Shown: positions 1-6,625 of the stretch, one piece after another
Position numbering within the stretch: the first letter of the stretch is position 1
Layout of the letters: each line of letters starts with the position of its first letter
NCBI GenBank assembly: GCA_023393755.1
Contig: JAEXCA010000092.1
Span: 1 to 28,318 of the forward strand
Length of the DNA: 28,318 bases
Direction of reading: 5' to 3'
DNA from: Actinomycetes bacterium
GTDB taxonomy: Bacteria > Actinomycetota > Actinomycetes > Propionibacteriales > Propionibacteriaceae
Translations under genes and position numbers: made by a program
Notes under the pieces: generated by a model
What the model saw: the letters and a program-made list of their open reading frames with translations, nothing else
The model's database searches: none
Told to the model about the DNA's origin: nothing

Positions 1-298
1 GCGGCGGGGGAGCCCAGCCGGGCTGCGGCCGTCCGGCCGGCCAGGTGCCGACGGGCTCGACCGCGGCGGCCATACCGGCCGGGGCGTAGCCGGGCGCGGG
101 GTGAGCGGGTGCACCGGGCGGCGGGTACGTCGGGATGGGCTGCGCCGCTGGGTAGGGAGGTACACCCTGGCCCGGTGGGTGGGTGGGGAAACCCTGGGGC
201 GGCGGATAGGTCGGATCGCCCTGGGGCGGCGGGTAACCCTGGGGCGGCGGCGGATAGCCCTGCGGAGGCGGCCAGCCCCCGGCGGGCGGTGTCGTCAT
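1..298 (-). CDS. Proline/glycine-rich protein, N-terminal part (cut by window start)
   Basis: Read on the minus strand, an open frame starts at an ATG whose first base is 298 and stays open to base 1, so the 3' part lies outside the window. The 99 visible residues begin MTTPPAGGWPPPQGYPPPPQ and continue with repeated PPPQGY/PPPQGD/PPPQGF blocks. They are rich in Pro, Gly, Tyr and Ala, with no hydrophobic segment yet. Such low-complexity N-termini are common on actinobacterial membrane proteins whose membrane domain follows, so the function cannot be named. The start codon overlaps the stop of the upstream gene (ATGA), which suggests translational coupling with the proline-rich membrane protein at 295-1122. 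Confidence 0.7.
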   Translation of the reverse strand, partial: MTTPPAGGWPPPQGYPPPPQGYPPPQGDPTYPPPQGFPTHPPGQGVPPYPAAQPIPTYPPPGAPAHPAPGYAPAGMAAAVEPVGTWPAGRPQPGWAPPP

Positions 299-1122
299 GG
301 GTTTGCCTGGGGCTTCTCGCCCTTGCCGAGCGCCAGCGCGACCACCAGGCCCAGTGCGAACGGCAGCAGCCAGCACATCACCTGGGCGGTGTTCGAGGCG
401 GCCTCCCAGGCCCAGGGGAGGTAGAAGTCCTCACCCACCAGGTAGGAGCCGCCGACCATCACCACGATCGCGGCGGCCGTCCAGTAGAGCGCCCTCACCT
501 GCCGCTGCCGGTGGACGATCCGGGTGGCCAGGGCGAAGGACACCCCCAGCATCACCACCGAGAGGCTGTTCAGCAGCGCGCCGAGCACCAGGGTGATCAG
601 CACCGCTGGCGTGACACCGCGGACCACCTGCCCCAGGCTGACCTGCGGGGGCGGCTGGTACCGCTGGCTGGCGTCCGGCGGAGCGAACCAGGCCGGTGTG
701 CCCGGTTCGGGGAAGGCCGGCGGGTTCACCGTGGCCCGTGCCTGGGTGGGCACCGGTGCGGCGATCGAGCCGGTGAAGGGTGCCGATCCGATGAAGGGCT
801 GGTCGGGCGTCCAGGCCGGGCCGGCTCCCGCCGGGCCTCCCGGCACGGTGTGGGCCGCGCTCCAGGCCGTCGGGCTGGTGACGGCGGCGGTCACGACCTC
901 GAAGGCCAGTTGCGGATCGCGGCTCGGCAGGGCGGCCGGGATCAGGGTGGTCAGGTCGGGCGTGGGCTGGCCCGGCGGGGTGAACGCAGGCTGCTCGCTC
1001 GGTGCGCCGGCGCTGGGATTGGGCGGCGGGGAGGCGATCTCCAGTGGCTCGGCGACCGGTTCGACGAAGGCATCCGGACGCACCGTGGGCGCGTACTCGG
1101 GCCCGTCCCGCCAGGTAGCCAT
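295..1122 (-). CDS. Membrane protein with long Pro/Ala-rich N-terminus
   Basis: The protein has 275 residues. Residues 1 to about 160 are disordered-looking and rich in Pro, Ala and Thr. Three or four hydrophobic segments follow at about 172-199, 213-228 and 246-265, and the end is a short charged tail. I recognise no domain. The start is put at the second of two in-frame ATGs (MATWRDGPEYAP) because a TAGCAT -10 hexamer lies exactly 7 nt upstream, fitting a leaderless mRNA; the other ATG (1131) lies within that hexamer. The stop overlaps the start of the next proline-rich gene by 4 bases, so the two are probably one operon and may act together at the membrane. Function unknown. Confidence 0.75.
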   Translation of the reverse strand: MATWRDGPEYAPTVRPDAFVEPVAEPLEIASPPPNPSAGAPSEQPAFTPPGQPTPDLTTLIPAALPSRDPQLAFEVVTAAVTSPTAWSAAHTVPGGPAGAGPAWTPDQPFIGSAPFTGSIAAPVPTQARATVNPPAFPEPGTPAWFAPPDASQRYQPPPQVSLGQVVRGVTPAVLITLVLGALLNSLSVVMLGVSFALATRIVHRQRQVRALYWTAAAIVVMVGGSYLVGEDFYLPWAWEAASNTAQVMCWLLPFALGLVVALALGKGEKPQANP

Positions 1123-1129
1123 GCCGACC

Positions 1130-1135
1130 ATGCTA
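1130..1135 (-). promoter_or_regulatory. -10 element TAGCAT, leaderless start
   Basis: On the minus strand TAGCAT (TANNNT) ends 7 nt before the ATG at 1122. No Shine-Dalgarno sequence is seen in between. Inferred -10 box of a leaderless transcript. Confidence 0.5.
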
Positions 1136-1363
1136 GACGACGACCGCCACGCCGCCTGGGCGGCGGGAAGGGAGGAGTCTTGACGAGCACCGCGTCAGCG
1201 GTGTGAGGAGCAGACGCGGTGACGACCGCCACGCCGCCCGGACTTCGACTCGTCCGCCGGAACGCACGACCTCAGCCGTCGATCACGCGACCACGGTGGC
1301 CGGGGCCTGACGGAGTGCGCCCCGGGAAGGCTTCCCGCTTCGGCAGAAGGCGGGCTCGAACGG

Positions 1364-1369
1364 TAGGCT
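1364..1369 (+). promoter_or_regulatory. Putative -10 (TAGGCT) for the cold-shock gene
   Basis: TAGGCT lies in the context CGGTAGGCTGGCC about 57 bases before the cold-shock start, which would give a leader of roughly 50 nt. The same 13-base context recurs just before the tRNA-Arg gene (7931-7943). No good -35 is visible. Confidence 0.35.
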
Positions 1370-1425
1370 GGCCAGAAGCGGTGGGGGAGCTTCCTCACGG
1401 CGCGAGTGACCCAGGAGTGAGGATC

Positions 1426-1812
1426 ATGCCGGTCGGCAAGGTGCGCTACTACGACGCCGAGAAGGGTTTCGGGTTCCTGTCGAAGGACGACGGGGGCGAG
1501 GACGTCTATGTCCGCGCTTCCGCGCTGCCCGCCGGGGTCACGACGTTGAAGCGTGGCCAGAAGGTCGAGTTCGGGGTGATCGAGGGCAGGAAGGGTGAGC
1601 AGGCGCTCTCCCTCCGGCTGCTCGACGCGCCGGTTTCGCTGTCGAAGGCCCAGCGCAAGTCGCCGGAGCAGATGGCGGTGATCGTGGAGGACCTGATCAA
1701 GATGCTGGACGGAATCGGCGCGGGCTACCGCCGGGGCCGCCACCCCGACGCCAAGGTCTCCGGCAAGGTGGCCTCGGTGCTGCGCGGCGTGGCCGACGAA
1801 CTGGAGCTGTGA
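1426..1812 (+). CDS. Cold-shock domain protein with C-terminal extension
   Basis: The protein has 128 residues. Residues 1-66 form a cold-shock domain with the RNP1-type motif KGFGFL and the RNP2-type motif DVYVRASAL; these aromatic residues bind single-stranded nucleic acid. Family members act in the cytoplasm as RNA chaperones or antiterminators. The remaining 60 or so residues form an extension (SKAQRKSPEQMAVIVEDLIK) absent from the 67-residue CspA type but usual in the longer actinobacterial type, such as M. tuberculosis Rv0871. The frame is open further upstream, but the ATG at 1426 follows a good ribosome site (AGGAGTGAGG) and begins the domain exactly. The stop overlaps the GTG of the DUF3027 gene, so the pair is co-transcribed. 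Confidence 0.93.
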   Translation: MPVGKVRYYDAEKGFGFLSKDDGGEDVYVRASALPAGVTTLKRGQKVEFGVIEGRKGEQALSLRLLDAPVSLSKAQRKSPEQMAVIVEDLIKMLDGIGAGYRRGRHPDAKVSGKVASVLRGVADELEL

Positions 1813-2585
1813 CCTTGCCGGCCACGATCGAACTGGACCGCGCCTGCGCCGAGGCGATCGACCTGGCGCGGGCGGCGGCGGTGCGCCGGGCGGGCGTCTT
1901 CGAGGTCGGCGAGCACCGCGGCGTGACCGCGGACGATACCCGGGTCGCCACCCACTACTTCGTCTGCGATCACCCGGCCTACCCCGGCTGGCTGTGGGCG
2001 GTCACCGTGGTCCGGGCTTCGCGGGCACGGGTGGTGACGGTCAACGAGGTCACCATGGTGCCCAGCGAGGGCGCCCTGCTGGCCAGCCCGTGGGTGCCCT
2101 GGTCGGAGCGGATCGGCGCCGGCGACATCACCCCCGGGGTGCTGCTGCCGTCGCCGCCGGACGACGTCCGCCTCGAGCCCGGCTTCACCGGGGGCGAGAG
2201 TGCCAAGGACGCAGATCCGGCCGAGTGGTCGCAGCTCCGCGCGGTGGTGGCCGAGCTTGGGCTGGGCCGCGAGCGGGTGCTCTCCCCGGTCGGCCGCGAC
2301 CTGGCCGCCGAGCGGTGGTACAGCGGCGACAACGGCCCGGACAACGCGATGACCCAGCAGGCCCCCGGGCTGTGCGAGACCTGCGGTTTCTTCGTCGCGC
2401 TCGGCGGGAGGCTCGGCGACGTGTTCGGCGCCTGCACCAACGAGTTCTCGCCCTCCGACGGCGCGGTGGTCAGCCGGGATCACGGCTGCGGCGGACACTC
2501 CGATGCTCCCGAACCCCGTCGCGGGGTCGATCTCAGCCAGCCGATCTGGGACACCATCAGCGTCGACGAGGCACTGTGCGACTGA
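1809..2585 (+). CDS. DUF3027 family protein
   Basis: The protein has 258 residues. It matches the actinobacterial DUF3027 family by its C-terminal half, which has CETCGFF, then GACTNEFSPSDGAVVSRDHG and CGGHSD. The paired cysteines suggest a small metal site. There is no signal peptide or membrane segment, so it should be cytoplasmic. The function of the family is not known to me. The start is a GTG at 1809 overlapping the cold-shock stop (GTGA), so it is translationally coupled to the cold-shock gene, which suggests a role near RNA or translation (inference only). No terminator-like hairpin follows directly; a repeat-rich gap does. Confidence 0.85.
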   Translation: MTLPATIELDRACAEAIDLARAAAVRRAGVFEVGEHRGVTADDTRVATHYFVCDHPAYPGWLWAVTVVRASRARVVTVNEVTMVPSEGALLASPWVPWSERIGAGDITPGVLLPSPPDDVRLEPGFTGGESAKDADPAEWSQLRAVVAELGLGRERVLSPVGRDLAAERWYSGDNGPDNAMTQQAPGLCETCGFFVALGGRLGDVFGACTNEFSPSDGAVVSRDHGCGGHSDAPEPRRGVDLSQPIWDTISVDEALCD

Positions 2586-2640
2586 GTGCGGCACCCGGGG
2601 CTTCGACCGGCGGGCCGACAACTCACGGTCGTGGGCTGGA

Positions 2641-2726
2641 AGGTGGCACAGAGGGGGCCTTGAGGTCGCGCGTAGCGCAAGTCCCGGGTCGCGGGGGCTT
2701 CGAGACTCGGCCCTGCGGGCCGACCT
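2641..2726. repeat. Degenerate REP-like dispersed element
   Basis: The stretch reads TTGAGGTCGCGCG, TAGCGC, then CTTCGAGACTCGGCC, CTGCGG and GGCCGACCTCA. The outer TTGAGGTCG and CGACCTCA are nearly complementary and GGCCCTGCGGGCC folds on itself. It resembles the 'TTGAGG...TTCGAGAC' intergenic repeats I recall from Propionibacteriales genomes. It sits between the DUF3027 stop and the nested tandem repeat. Confidence 0.35.
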
Positions 2727-2875
2727 CAGCCGTCGATGTCGTGACTTCAGCCGTTGATGTTGCGATCTCAGCTATCGGTGTTTGCGACTTCAGTCGTCGA
2801 TGTCGTGACCTCGGCCGTTGATGTTGCGATCTCAGCTATCGATGTTTGCGACCTCAGTCGTCGATGTTGCCACCA
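2727..2875. repeat. Nested tandem repeat (21/21/22-bp units, 64-bp super-period)
   Basis: Seven head-to-tail units begin CAGYCGTCGATGT or a close variant, at 2727, 2748, 2769, 2791, 2812, 2833 and 2855. Units 1-3 and 4-6 match pairwise in the same order (1 with 4, 2 with 5, 3 with 6), giving a 64-base higher-order copy with few differences. A seventh unit decays after 2870. There are no unique spacers, so it is not CRISPR. The frame is open through it, but the encoded peptide is not a recognisable domain. Confidence 0.8.
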
Positions 2876-2897
2876 CGCGCGTTGATCGCGCGACTCC

Positions 2898-3197
2898 CTA
2901 GCCCTCGGGCGGCTCGGTCTCCGAATCGGCTGACTCCGACGGCAGTCCCGCCTTGCGGCGGCGGTGCTTCGTCCAGGCGATCGTCATGCCGACCGCACCG
3001 ATCGCCACCCCGACCAGGCAGACGCCCAGCCACCATCCCTGGCCCGCCGATTCGAGCGCGGCCAGGTTCAGCCAGCAGGCCGCGCTGGCGATGCCGAAGC
3101 CGATCGTGCCCAGGGTCAGGATGCCGGCACCGTCGGGGTCGAGGGCCCGGACGGGGGCCTGGACCAGCAGCGGAGAGTGGTGGGCGGGTTCTTGCAC
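2898..3197 (-). CDS. DUF2530 family small membrane protein
   Basis: The protein has about 99 residues with two hydrophobic segments (about 25-45 and 55-75 from the chosen start) and a charged tail with HRRRK followed by acidic residues. Length and layout fit actinobacterial DUF2530, whose role is unknown. Three GTGs can serve as the start (3206, 3203, 3197). I chose 3197 (GTG CAA GAA) because TAAGGT lies exactly 7 nt upstream, the leaderless spacing seen at other genes here. It is divergent from the purine permease gene; their -10 boxes are only about 20 bases apart, so their transcription is probably linked. Confidence 0.75.
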   Translation of the reverse strand: MQEPAHHSPLLVQAPVRALDPDGAGILTLGTIGFGIASAACWLNLAALESAGQGWWLGVCLVGVAIGAVGMTIAWTKHRRRKAGLPSESADSETEPPEG

Positions 3198-3204
3198 GGA
3201 CACC

Positions 3205-3234
3205 ACCTTATGTGAGGGTCGGTGGCCCTACCAT
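3205..3234. promoter_or_regulatory. Divergent leaderless -10 pair (DUF2530 / NCS2 permease)
   Basis: On the minus strand TAAGGT (3210 to 3205) ends 7 nt before GTG 3197. On the plus strand TACCAT (3229-3234) ends 7 nt before ATG 3242. The -35 region of each promoter must overlap the other gene's start region. Confidence 0.5.
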
Positions 3235-3241
3235 GAGGGCC

Positions 3242-4747
3242 ATGTCAACAGCCTCGGCTCCGCCTGAAACATCTCCTGCTCCGACCTCCTCCTTTGACTC
3301 CTGGTTCGAACTGACCAAGCGTGGCTCCACCCTCGCCCGCGAGATCCGTGGCGGCCTGGTGACCTTCTTCACCATGGCCTACATCATCGTCCTCAACCCG
3401 CTGATCATCGGCACCGCCCCCGATGTCAACGGCAACCTGATCAACGGCATGTCCGCCAGTGCCGACGGTGCGGTACCGGCCTCCATCGCCAGCGTGGCCG
3501 CCGCCACCGCTCTGATCGCCGGCATCCTGTCGATCTTCATGGGCGCCTACGGCCGCTTCCCGATCGCGATGGCGACCGGCCTGGGCCTGAACGCCATGGT
3601 CGCCTACGTGATCGCTCCGAAGATGACCTGGGTACAGGCCATGGGCCTGGTCTTCTGGGAGGGCCTGCTGATCACCATCCTGGTGCTCACCGGCTTCCGC
3701 AAGGCGGTCTTCAACGCAGTGCCCCGGGTGCTGCGGGCGGCGATCTCGGTCGGTATCGGCCTGTTCATCGCGCTGATCGGCCTGGCCGACGCCGGCATCG
3801 TCCGGCCGGGCAACCCGCTGCTCCAGCTGGGCATCAACGGCAGCCTGCTGGGCTGGCCGATCGCGATCTTCGTGATCGGATTGGTGCTGCTGGTCGCGCT
3901 GTTCGTCCGCAAGGTGAAGGGTGCGATGCTGATCGCCATCCTGAGCGCCACCGTGCTGGCGGTGATCGTCCAGTCCGTTCTGCAGATCCCGGGCAAGTCG
4001 GCCGAGGTCGCCACCGGCTGGATGCTGAACGTTCCGGCCTTCGCCGGCTGGTCGCTGCCCGACCTGAGCCTGCTGGGCGTTGCCTTCCAGCACCCGGGCG
4101 AGTTCTTCTTCGGCGCCTTCACCGCCGCCGGCGGGCTGGGCGCGGTGCTGGGGGTCGTGCTGCTGATCTTCTCGCTGCTGCTGGCCGACTTCTTCGACAC
4201 CATGGGCACGATCGTGGCCGTGGGCGCCGAGGGCAACCTGCTGCAGGAGGACGGCAACCCGCCCTACACCCAGGAGATCCTGATCGTCGACTCGGTCGGC
4301 GCCATGGTGGGTGGCCTGGGCTCGGTGTCGTCCAACACCTCCTACGTCGAGTCGGCAGCCGGCGTCGGTGACGGCGCCCGGACGGGTATCGCCTCGCTGG
4401 TCACCGGCGCGGCCTTCCTGCTCAGCCTGGTGCTGGCCCCGCTGGTCAACATGGTGCCGTCGGAGGCAGCCGCTCCGGCGCTGGTCTTCGTCGGCTTCCT
4501 GATGATGTCGCAGGTGGTGCAGATCGATTGGACGGATCCGGCCGAGGGCATCCCGGCGTTCTTCGCGGTGATCCTGATGCCGTTCGCCTACTCGATCACC
4601 ACCGGGATCGGCGCCGGCTTCATCTTCTTCGTGCTGATCAAGGTGCTGCACGGCAAGGCCAAGCAGGTTCATCCGCTGCTGTACGTGGTGGCGGTGGCCT
4701 TCCTGATCTACTTCGTCCAGGGTGCGCTGTTCGGAGCCCTGGGGTAG
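3242..4747 (+). CDS. NCS2 family nucleobase (guanine/hypoxanthine-type) permease
   Basis: The protein has 501 residues and is highly hydrophobic, with a dozen or more membrane segments, as usual for this family. The N-terminal signature FFTMAYIIVLNPLI and the central DFFDTMGTIVAVG are hallmarks of the AzgA/GhxP branch of NCS2 proton-coupled purine transporters. SNTSYVESAAGVGDGARTG is another conserved loop of the group. It likely imports adenine, guanine or hypoxanthine across the cytoplasmic membrane; the exact base cannot be read from sequence. Start at ATG 3242 (MSTASAPPE): a TACCAT -10 lies 7 nt upstream, and there is no convincing ribosome site for this ATG or the one at 3233. The gene ends 13 bases before the stop of a convergent hypothetical gene. 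Confidence 0.9.
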   Translation: MSTASAPPETSPAPTSSFDSWFELTKRGSTLAREIRGGLVTFFTMAYIIVLNPLIIGTAPDVNGNLINGMSASADGAVPASIASVAAATALIAGILSIFMGAYGRFPIAMATGLGLNAMVAYVIAPKMTWVQAMGLVFWEGLLITILVLTGFRKAVFNAVPRVLRAAISVGIGLFIALIGLADAGIVRPGNPLLQLGINGSLLGWPIAIFVIGLVLLVALFVRKVKGAMLIAILSATVLAVIVQSVLQIPGKSAEVATGWMLNVPAFAGWSLPDLSLLGVAFQHPGEFFFGAFTAAGGLGAVLGVVLLIFSLLLADFFDTMGTIVAVGAEGNLLQEDGNPPYTQEILIVDSVGAMVGGLGSVSSNTSYVESAAGVGDGARTGIASLVTGAAFLLSLVLAPLVNMVPSEAAAPALVFVGFLMMSQVVQIDWTDPAEGIPAFFAVILMPFAYSITTGIGAGFIFFVLIKVLHGKAKQVHPLLYVVAVAFLIYFVQGALFGALG

Positions 4748-4760
4748 TAGGTACCCCCGG

Positions 4761-5411
4761 TCAGGCGGTGAGGACGGCGACCAGGTCCGGCGCCGGCCGG
4801 CCGGAGGCCTCGGCCTCGGCCGTCCAGTCCCGGTAGCCGTCCAGCCAGTCGGCCAGGTCGACCACCCAGGCGGCCGTGGCCGGCTCGAGTTCGGCCAGCG
4901 CGGCGTGCCAGGCCGCGGCGGTCTGCCGGGCGTGCTCGCCGCTGCGCCAGCCGGCGGCCAGTCCGGGGGCGGGCAGGACGCCGATACCCAGATCGTGCTC
5001 CACCAGCGCCGAGACGCTGTGCCGGGCGGCGACGCCGGCCCGGGCCAGGTCGAAGTCGATCCCGGCCAGCGCGGAGCGGTCCAGGGTGGTGCTGTGGCTG
5101 GCCCGGGCGGTGGCTTCGATCCAGGCCTGCAGCAGCCGCCAGCTGGCCGCCAGGCGTTGCGGTGGGACGTGCTGCCCGGCGAGCAGGCGATCGCAGTCCT
5201 CGGCGATCGGGGTGTCCGGACGCAGCACCGGCGCGTCGACCGGGTGTCGCAGCACCGGCCCCAGCTTGCCCAGCAGCCCGGTGGAGCGGCGTGGTCGCCG
5301 TCCGAACCGCTCGGCGGCGATCCCACGCAGCCTGGCGGCCTCGGCGTCGTCCGCGCCGACCATGCTGCGCACCACCTCGAGGGCGACCGCGTGCAGCCAC
5401 AGTGTGCCCAC
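4761..5411 (-). CDS. Hypothetical protein, 216 aa
   Basis: I do not recognise this protein. It is soluble-looking, rich in Ala, Leu and Arg, probably mostly helical, with no signal peptide, cysteine cluster or clear catalytic motif. Visible landmarks are an N-terminal MGTLWLHAVALEVVRSMVG helix, a basic stretch (RFGRRPRRS) and several Trp-centred helices near the C-terminus. Codon use matches its neighbours, so it is very likely a real gene. The start is a GTG with TACCGT 6 nt upstream, the leaderless spacing seen elsewhere here. It is convergent with the purine permease gene and divergent from the 32-residue membrane peptide gene. Confidence 0.7.
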   Translation of the reverse strand: MGTLWLHAVALEVVRSMVGADDAEAARLRGIAAERFGRRPRRSTGLLGKLGPVLRHPVDAPVLRPDTPIAEDCDRLLAGQHVPPQRLAASWRLLQAWIEATARASHSTTLDRSALAGIDFDLARAGVAARHSVSALVEHDLGIGVLPAPGLAAGWRSGEHARQTAAAWHAALAELEPATAAWVVDLADWLDGYRDWTAEAEASGRPAPDLVAVLTA

Positions 5412-5417
5412 GTCTCA

Positions 5418-5423
5418 ACGGTA
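5418..5423 (-). promoter_or_regulatory. -10 element TACCGT, leaderless start
   Basis: On the minus strand TACCGT ends 6 nt before the GTG start at 5411. No Shine-Dalgarno sequence intervenes. Confidence 0.45.
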
Positions 5424-5486
5424 GTCGACGGGCACCGGCAGAGCGAGGGTCGAGCACGGCCCGCGGGTGGCCGCGGGTTCGTCCTC

Positions 5487-5492
5487 TAGATT
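5487..5492 (+). promoter_or_regulatory. -10 element TAGATT, leaderless start
   Basis: TAGATT ends 7 nt before the GTG at 5500 of the 32-residue membrane peptide gene, within TCTAGATTGGACAGG. Confidence 0.45.
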
Positions 5493-5499
5493 GGACAGG

Positions 5500-5598
5500 G
5501 TGAACCCGCGGACCCGTCGCCTGATCGTCACCGGAGCGCTGGTGGCGATGATCCTGCTGGTGGTGTGGGGCGCGCTGGCGATGCCCGGCGTCCGGTGA
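5500..5598 (+). CDS. Tiny single-pass membrane protein, 32 aa
   Basis: A GTG-started frame encodes MNPRTRRLIVTGALV followed by a hydrophobic run (AMILLVVWGALA) and ends MPGVR. It has a basic N-terminus and one membrane helix (about residues 8-27), a layout that would place the N-terminus in the cytoplasm. Support comes from the leaderless-type TAGATT 7 nt before the GTG and from the actinobacterial style of the sequence. The function is unknown. It lies 50 bases before the next small secreted or membrane protein gene and could be in the same transcript, although that gene has its own -10. Confidence 0.6.
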   Translation: MNPRTRRLIVTGALVAMILLVVWGALAMPGVR

Positions 5599-5635
5599 TC
5601 CGGGGCCGGTGGCGTCGGCTGATCGCCGAGGGGAA

Positions 5636-5641
5636 TAGACT
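5636..5641 (+). promoter_or_regulatory. -10 element TAGACT, leaderless start
   Basis: TAGACT ends 7 nt before ATG 5649; the intervening bases are CCCCGCC, with no purine-rich ribosome site. Confidence 0.5.
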
Positions 5642-5648
5642 CCCCGCC

Positions 5649-5930
5649 ATGGGGTTGTGGGTGCGCCGGGTGCTGGCGCTGGGCGCGATGCTCGCCGCGT
5701 TGGCCGTCCTTCCGGCGGCCGTGGCGGCCGCTGACACGGCGTCGCCCACCGCGCCCGCCTCGTCCACCCCGGTCGGGTCGCCGAGCCCATCGGCCACCAC
5801 GACCGTCCAGCCCGAGGAGCAGGCCGACCTGCCGGACGTCCCGCTGGACGATTCCAGGACGGTGCTGGCGCTCGCCGGCGCGGGCGTGCTGGCGGTGGCT
5901 GCCGCTGCGGTCGTCTTCCTGCGGCGCTGA
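5649..5930 (+). CDS. Small exported/membrane-anchored Thr/Pro/Ser-rich protein, 93 aa
   Basis: An N-terminal signal-like segment (MGLWVRRVLALGAMLAALAV, ending near AVAAAD at 28) is followed by a Thr/Ser/Pro-rich outer stretch (30-58). An acidic piece (EEQADLPDVPLDD), a C-terminal helix (about 71-90) and a final RR complete it. The layout is like a sortase substrate, but LPDVP is not a canonical LPXTG, so simple membrane anchoring is more likely. The longer frame upstream (from 5565) is not used: the ATG at 5649 has a leaderless -10 at the right distance and begins the signal peptide. The stop lies 2 bases from the stop of the convergent acVLRF1 gene. Confidence 0.7.
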   Translation: MGLWVRRVLALGAMLAALAVLPAAVAAADTASPTAPASSTPVGSPSPSATTTVQPEEQADLPDVPLDDSRTVLALAGAGVLAVAAAAVVFLRR

Positions 5931-5932
5931 GT

Positions 5933-6589
5933 TCAGGCGAGCTGGTTGAGCCGGATCGGCACCGCCCGGAAGGTGGCGCCGAACCCTTCCAGCACCGTCC
6001 GGTTCGGATCTGGGACCGAATGGACCGGCTGCCGGCTCGCGGCGGCCAGCGCGCGTAGGCGTTCGAGGCCGGGGGTCTCCAGCACCGCGCGTACCGCCGC
6101 TCCGTCACCGCCCAGCACCAGGTCCTCCAGTTCGTTGAGGTGGGGGAGCAGCAGGCGGGCGGCGTCCTCCGCCGCCTCGGCGAAGGCCCGGCCGGCCTGG
6201 TTGGAGCGCCGCCTGGCGTAGCGCTGCTGGGACCAGCCGCCGGCCTTCGTCCGTCCCTGTACGTAGTGGGCGTCGTGCTGGCCGATCCGCAGCCGCGGGC
6301 CGTCGAAGATGCCCACCCCGTGCGCCTTGCGGCGAACCAGCAGGACGCCGACCGTCCGCTCTCTCAGGAAGGCATCGACCACGGCGGTGATCGGATCCGC
6401 GTCGGCGGGGAGCGGTCCCCAGCGGAGCAGGAGTTCGGCAGTCGCCCCATCGGTGGCGGTGAGCCGTAGCTGCTCCCCGTCCAGTTCCGGGGTGAGGGCC
6501 CCATGGCGGTCGGCGAAGCGGTCGATCCAGCCCGCCAGCCGGTCGGGATCGACTCGGATGGTCCGTTCTCCTGAGTTGGCGGCTGCCAT
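5933..6589 (-). CDS. acVLRF1-family peptidyl-tRNA hydrolase (Vms1-like release factor)
   Basis: The protein has 218 residues. The core motif GGWSQQRYARRRSNQ (117-131), preceded by RIGQHDAHYVQGRTKA, is the signature of the actinobacterial VLRF1 group, bacterial relatives of yeast Vms1/ANKZF1 and eRF1. In that family the glycine-rich loop and its glutamine/arginine residues reach the peptidyl-transferase centre and release nascent chains from tRNA on stalled large subunits. It should act in the cytoplasm in ribosome rescue. The length and the C-terminal NRTVLEGFGATFRAVP segment are consistent with a complete protein. The start is ATG 6589. It is divergent from the IdeR/DtxR gene with only 36 bases between the starts. 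The family match is by motif; activity is inferred. Confidence 0.82.
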   Translation of the reverse strand: MAAANSGERTIRVDPDRLAGWIDRFADRHGALTPELDGEQLRLTATDGATAELLLRWGPLPADADPITAVVDAFLRERTVGVLLVRRKAHGVGIFDGPRLRIGQHDAHYVQGRTKAGGWSQQRYARRRSNQAGRAFAEAAEDAARLLLPHLNELEDLVLGGDGAAVRAVLETPGLERLRALAAASRQPVHSVPDPNRTVLEGFGATFRAVPIRLNQLA

Positions 6590-6594
6590 GGCGA

Positions 6595-6600
6595 TAGTCT
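6595..6600 (+). promoter_or_regulatory. Putative -10 (TAGTCT) for ideR-like gene
   Basis: TAGTCT is 25 bases before ATG 6626; an RBS (AAGGAGGG) lies between. The promoter must overlap the 5' end of the divergent acVLRF1 gene. Confidence 0.4.
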
Positions 6601-6625
6601 GGCCCTACTTGGGCAAGGAGGGTGA

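Noticed and set aside
109..1206. Long plus-strand open frame opposite the proline-rich membrane genes
   Set aside because: It is an antisense shadow, full of Arg/Gly/His low complexity with no domain; the minus-strand frames show membrane helices and coupled start/stop signals.
2727..2875. Regular repeats that could suggest a CRISPR array
   Set aside because: The units are contiguous 21-22-base copies with no unique spacers, and no cas genes are present.
2846..3241. N-terminal extension of the purine permease frame
   Set aside because: The extra residues are Pro/Arg/Ser-rich and run antisense through the DUF2530 gene and repeats; the family N-terminus begins at 3242.
3245..5326. Long minus-strand open frame opposite the purine permease
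   Set aside because: Its translation is His/Asp/Gln/Arg-rich noise, typical of the antisense of a GC-rich membrane protein gene.
5820..5930. Sortase sorting signal in the 93-residue protein
   Set aside because: LPDVP lacks the threonine and glycine of LPXTG, although a helix and RR tail follow.
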